Positions 62,327-64,000 of a stretch of DNA of 64,000 nucleotides are shown here, in pieces. The DNA comes from Acanthacorydalis orientalis (Eukaryota > Arthropoda > Insecta > Megaloptera > Corydalidae), in assembly GCA_034766995.1 (NCBI GenBank), contig CM068314.1:17388201-17452200 (forward strand), read 5' to 3'. Both the position numbers and the translations under genes were made by a program. The notes below the pieces were generated by a model. That model made no database searches and was not told the DNA's origin. It saw only the letters and a list, made by a program, of their open reading frames with translations. Positions within the stretch are counted from its first letter, which is position 1. Every line of letters starts with the position of its first letter.

Positions 62327-62538
62327 TAATTGATAAATATTTCTTTAAAATATAATTTCAAAGAATGCAAATAGTGTTTCTTAAAAAGAATTAATAATTT
62401 AATGTCATATTTCCAGAAATATTAGATGTACAAATTAATTCGTCGCCTTTTTCATAGAAAATAAATGTTTATTTACGATAAGATGGAATGTATTTCAATC
62501 TTCAAAATATCTCTCATTATTTTGTATATCTTTACTCT

Positions 62539-62870
62539 CCATTTTCTGGGTAAGTTACGAATCCCTTGCCGAAAAAAATGGCGATTTTAAGTCGATGAAG
62601 TCGTAATGCATTGTGAGACCTCTTCCACTTTTTTAGTATTTTTTGCATGTTTAATGAGACACAACACCTTCCCCAAAACTGAATAAGTCATTCCCGCGGC
62701 TTCGGCACCATTTTTTTCAGCTGGAATGCGAAAAGTATGCAATGCCTAATATGCTGCTTTTCGGACACTATTATGTTCACTACTGTTTTGTGAGGTTATG
62801 CCAACTGATTGTACTGGACATGTGCTGTTAATCAAGATATATAGTATGTTAAGGTTGGGGGGCACTTGAA
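62539..62870 (-). pseudogene. possible mariner-like or other transposon remnant
   Basis: This is a less AT-rich block. On the minus strand the left end reads HFFRQGIRNLPRKWR, resembling the mariner transposase C-terminal G-I-x-x-L-P-x-R-W motif (known family feature). Upstream on that strand lies an open stretch with IPAEKNGAEAAGMTYSVLGK and VLCLIKHAKNTKKVEEVSQC, which does not resemble mariner. No terminal repeats were found. It could instead be an unrelated decayed gene. Confidence 0.28.
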
Positions 62871-62879
62871 AATCTAAAA

Positions 62880-63359
62880 TGACTAGAAAATATTTTAATT
62901 TAAAACAGTTATGATGAATTCAATTTAAAGGCACCGAATTAATTTGAACATCTAATATTATTTTCTTCAAAAGTCAATATTTATTATAATACTAATTTAA
63001 TAATAATAATTTTAATTTACCTATTATAAATCAAAATTTGTGAAATCGAAATTAATTTCTACTTTTGATTAAAAATTTAATGAATACTTTTATATATTTT
63101 ACTTATTATTAAAACAATATTTTTTTTCAAAAATAAAATATCAATATTGTTTATAATTGGATGAAAAAGTATGTATTAATTTTAATTGAACACAAATTTT
63201 GTATTTTTGATATTGTTGTTAGTTGTAAAATTCAATTAAAATGTAATAATGGGATTTCAAGTTTAGTAATAATAAATTTCTATAGAACAAGTTTCTATTA
63301 TTCATATAATCCTTCATTTAATCATATTTTTAATTAAAAACTTCTCTGTAATATCGCAT

Positions 63360-63403
<44 letters not shown>

Positions 63404-64000
63404 GGTTCTTATTTTAGCAAAAAAAATGTATCTTTTGTTTATTTTTAATAAACCAATTATTAATTATACATATTTTGTATCCATGAAGATTTTTATAAAA
63501 AAGTAATTAATTTTTATGAAATTTTACGATAAAGCGAATAATTAATTTGAGGAATGACCGTTTTTCTCCACACAGTATTGATGATGTGCATGAATAATTG
63601 ATGATTCATATGACTGTTTATTTAGGACAGTTATTATTTTATGACTTGTACTTAAGAAATTCTATTAATTAAACATAAGTTTTAACAATTAGATACTTTA
63701 AGTTTTTATTAGTGTAATCATCTTCGCGACAGTTAAATTATGGTTTATATGAATTTTTATTATCACTGTTTATTAATTTTTAATAGATGTATACGTAGTT
63801 TTTTTTCGATAACTATTCGAAAATTGTCAAAAATACATTTATTAAATTTTAAGACATTTATAGTTATGTAAAAATATTTGTCTTAAAAACTTGTTTTGTT
63901 CATTAAAGATTTCAGTGTGGTTCTTTTAAAGAATTGAATTATTTAAAGTTATAATTATGAATGATTCTAAAAGTTGTGTTTCAATAAGAATTTTATTGAT
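62880..64000. other. AT-rich gene-empty DNA
   Basis: One TA array at 63.4 kb and nothing else supportable. Confidence 0.6.
63363..63402. repeat. (TA)n microsatellite
   Basis: About 20 uninterrupted TA units. Confidence 0.97.

Larger units (their letters stand above)
60605..62515. other. AT-rich gene-empty DNA
   Basis: A TA array at 61.3 kb and a palindromic TA array at 62.3 kb. Otherwise unremarkable. Confidence 0.55.

Overview
The window looks like non-coding nuclear DNA from an AT-rich animal genome. The base composition is very AT-rich, and (TA)n microsatellites occur about every 1-2 kb, many running into (TG)n or (CA)n. There are decayed mariner, Tc1-like and non-LTR element remnants, and no long open frames. 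Candidate exons are short, isolated and bounded by GT/AG sites. An arthropod, probably an insect, is the best guess, but other AT-rich metazoans are not excluded. Nothing indicates a prokaryote, organelle or CRISPR array.

Layout. 1-8.4 kb: AT-rich DNA with dense TA arrays, a LINE 3' end remnant on the minus strand near 2.5 kb, a foldback-repeat half near 5 kb and a complete internally deleted mariner (5234-5801). 8.4-9.34 kb: the main GC- and CpG-rich island, ending in a possible 51-codon exon with a clean splice donor. 9.34-26 kb: gene-empty DNA with hAT-like ends (13.75 and 19.6 kb), an RNase H-like remnant (15.3-15.7 kb, minus), a second mariner with the same kind of deletion (16.66-17.20 kb) and foldback repeats (24.9-25.3 kb). 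26.0-26.3 kb: a second island with a convincing first coding exon, an ATG plus signal peptide that ends at a splice donor. 26.3-38 kb: AT-rich DNA, including a 340-bp TA/TG array at 34.3 kb. 38.1-39.5 kb: two GC-richer patches with acceptor sites and open frames. 39.5-53 kb: gene-empty DNA, foldback repeats, a purine-rich island (48.3-48.6 kb) and a Tc1-like transposase pseudogene (52 kb, minus). 53.0-53.5 kb: a third strong GC-rich island with an open frame and a GTAAGT donor. 53.5-64 kb: foldback repeats, several less AT-rich patches and weak transposon traces.

How it fits together. The simplest reading is long introns or intergenic DNA holding a few small exons. The signal-peptide exon at 26 kb ends in codon phase 2, which is compatible with one reading of the 38.14 kb candidate. 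This link is inference and needs transcript data. No complete protein-coding gene can be assembled from this sequence alone. The most distinctive features are two mariner derivatives that retain only the DNA-binding half of the transposase, and a near-palindromic foldback repeat family with about ten copies or half-copies.
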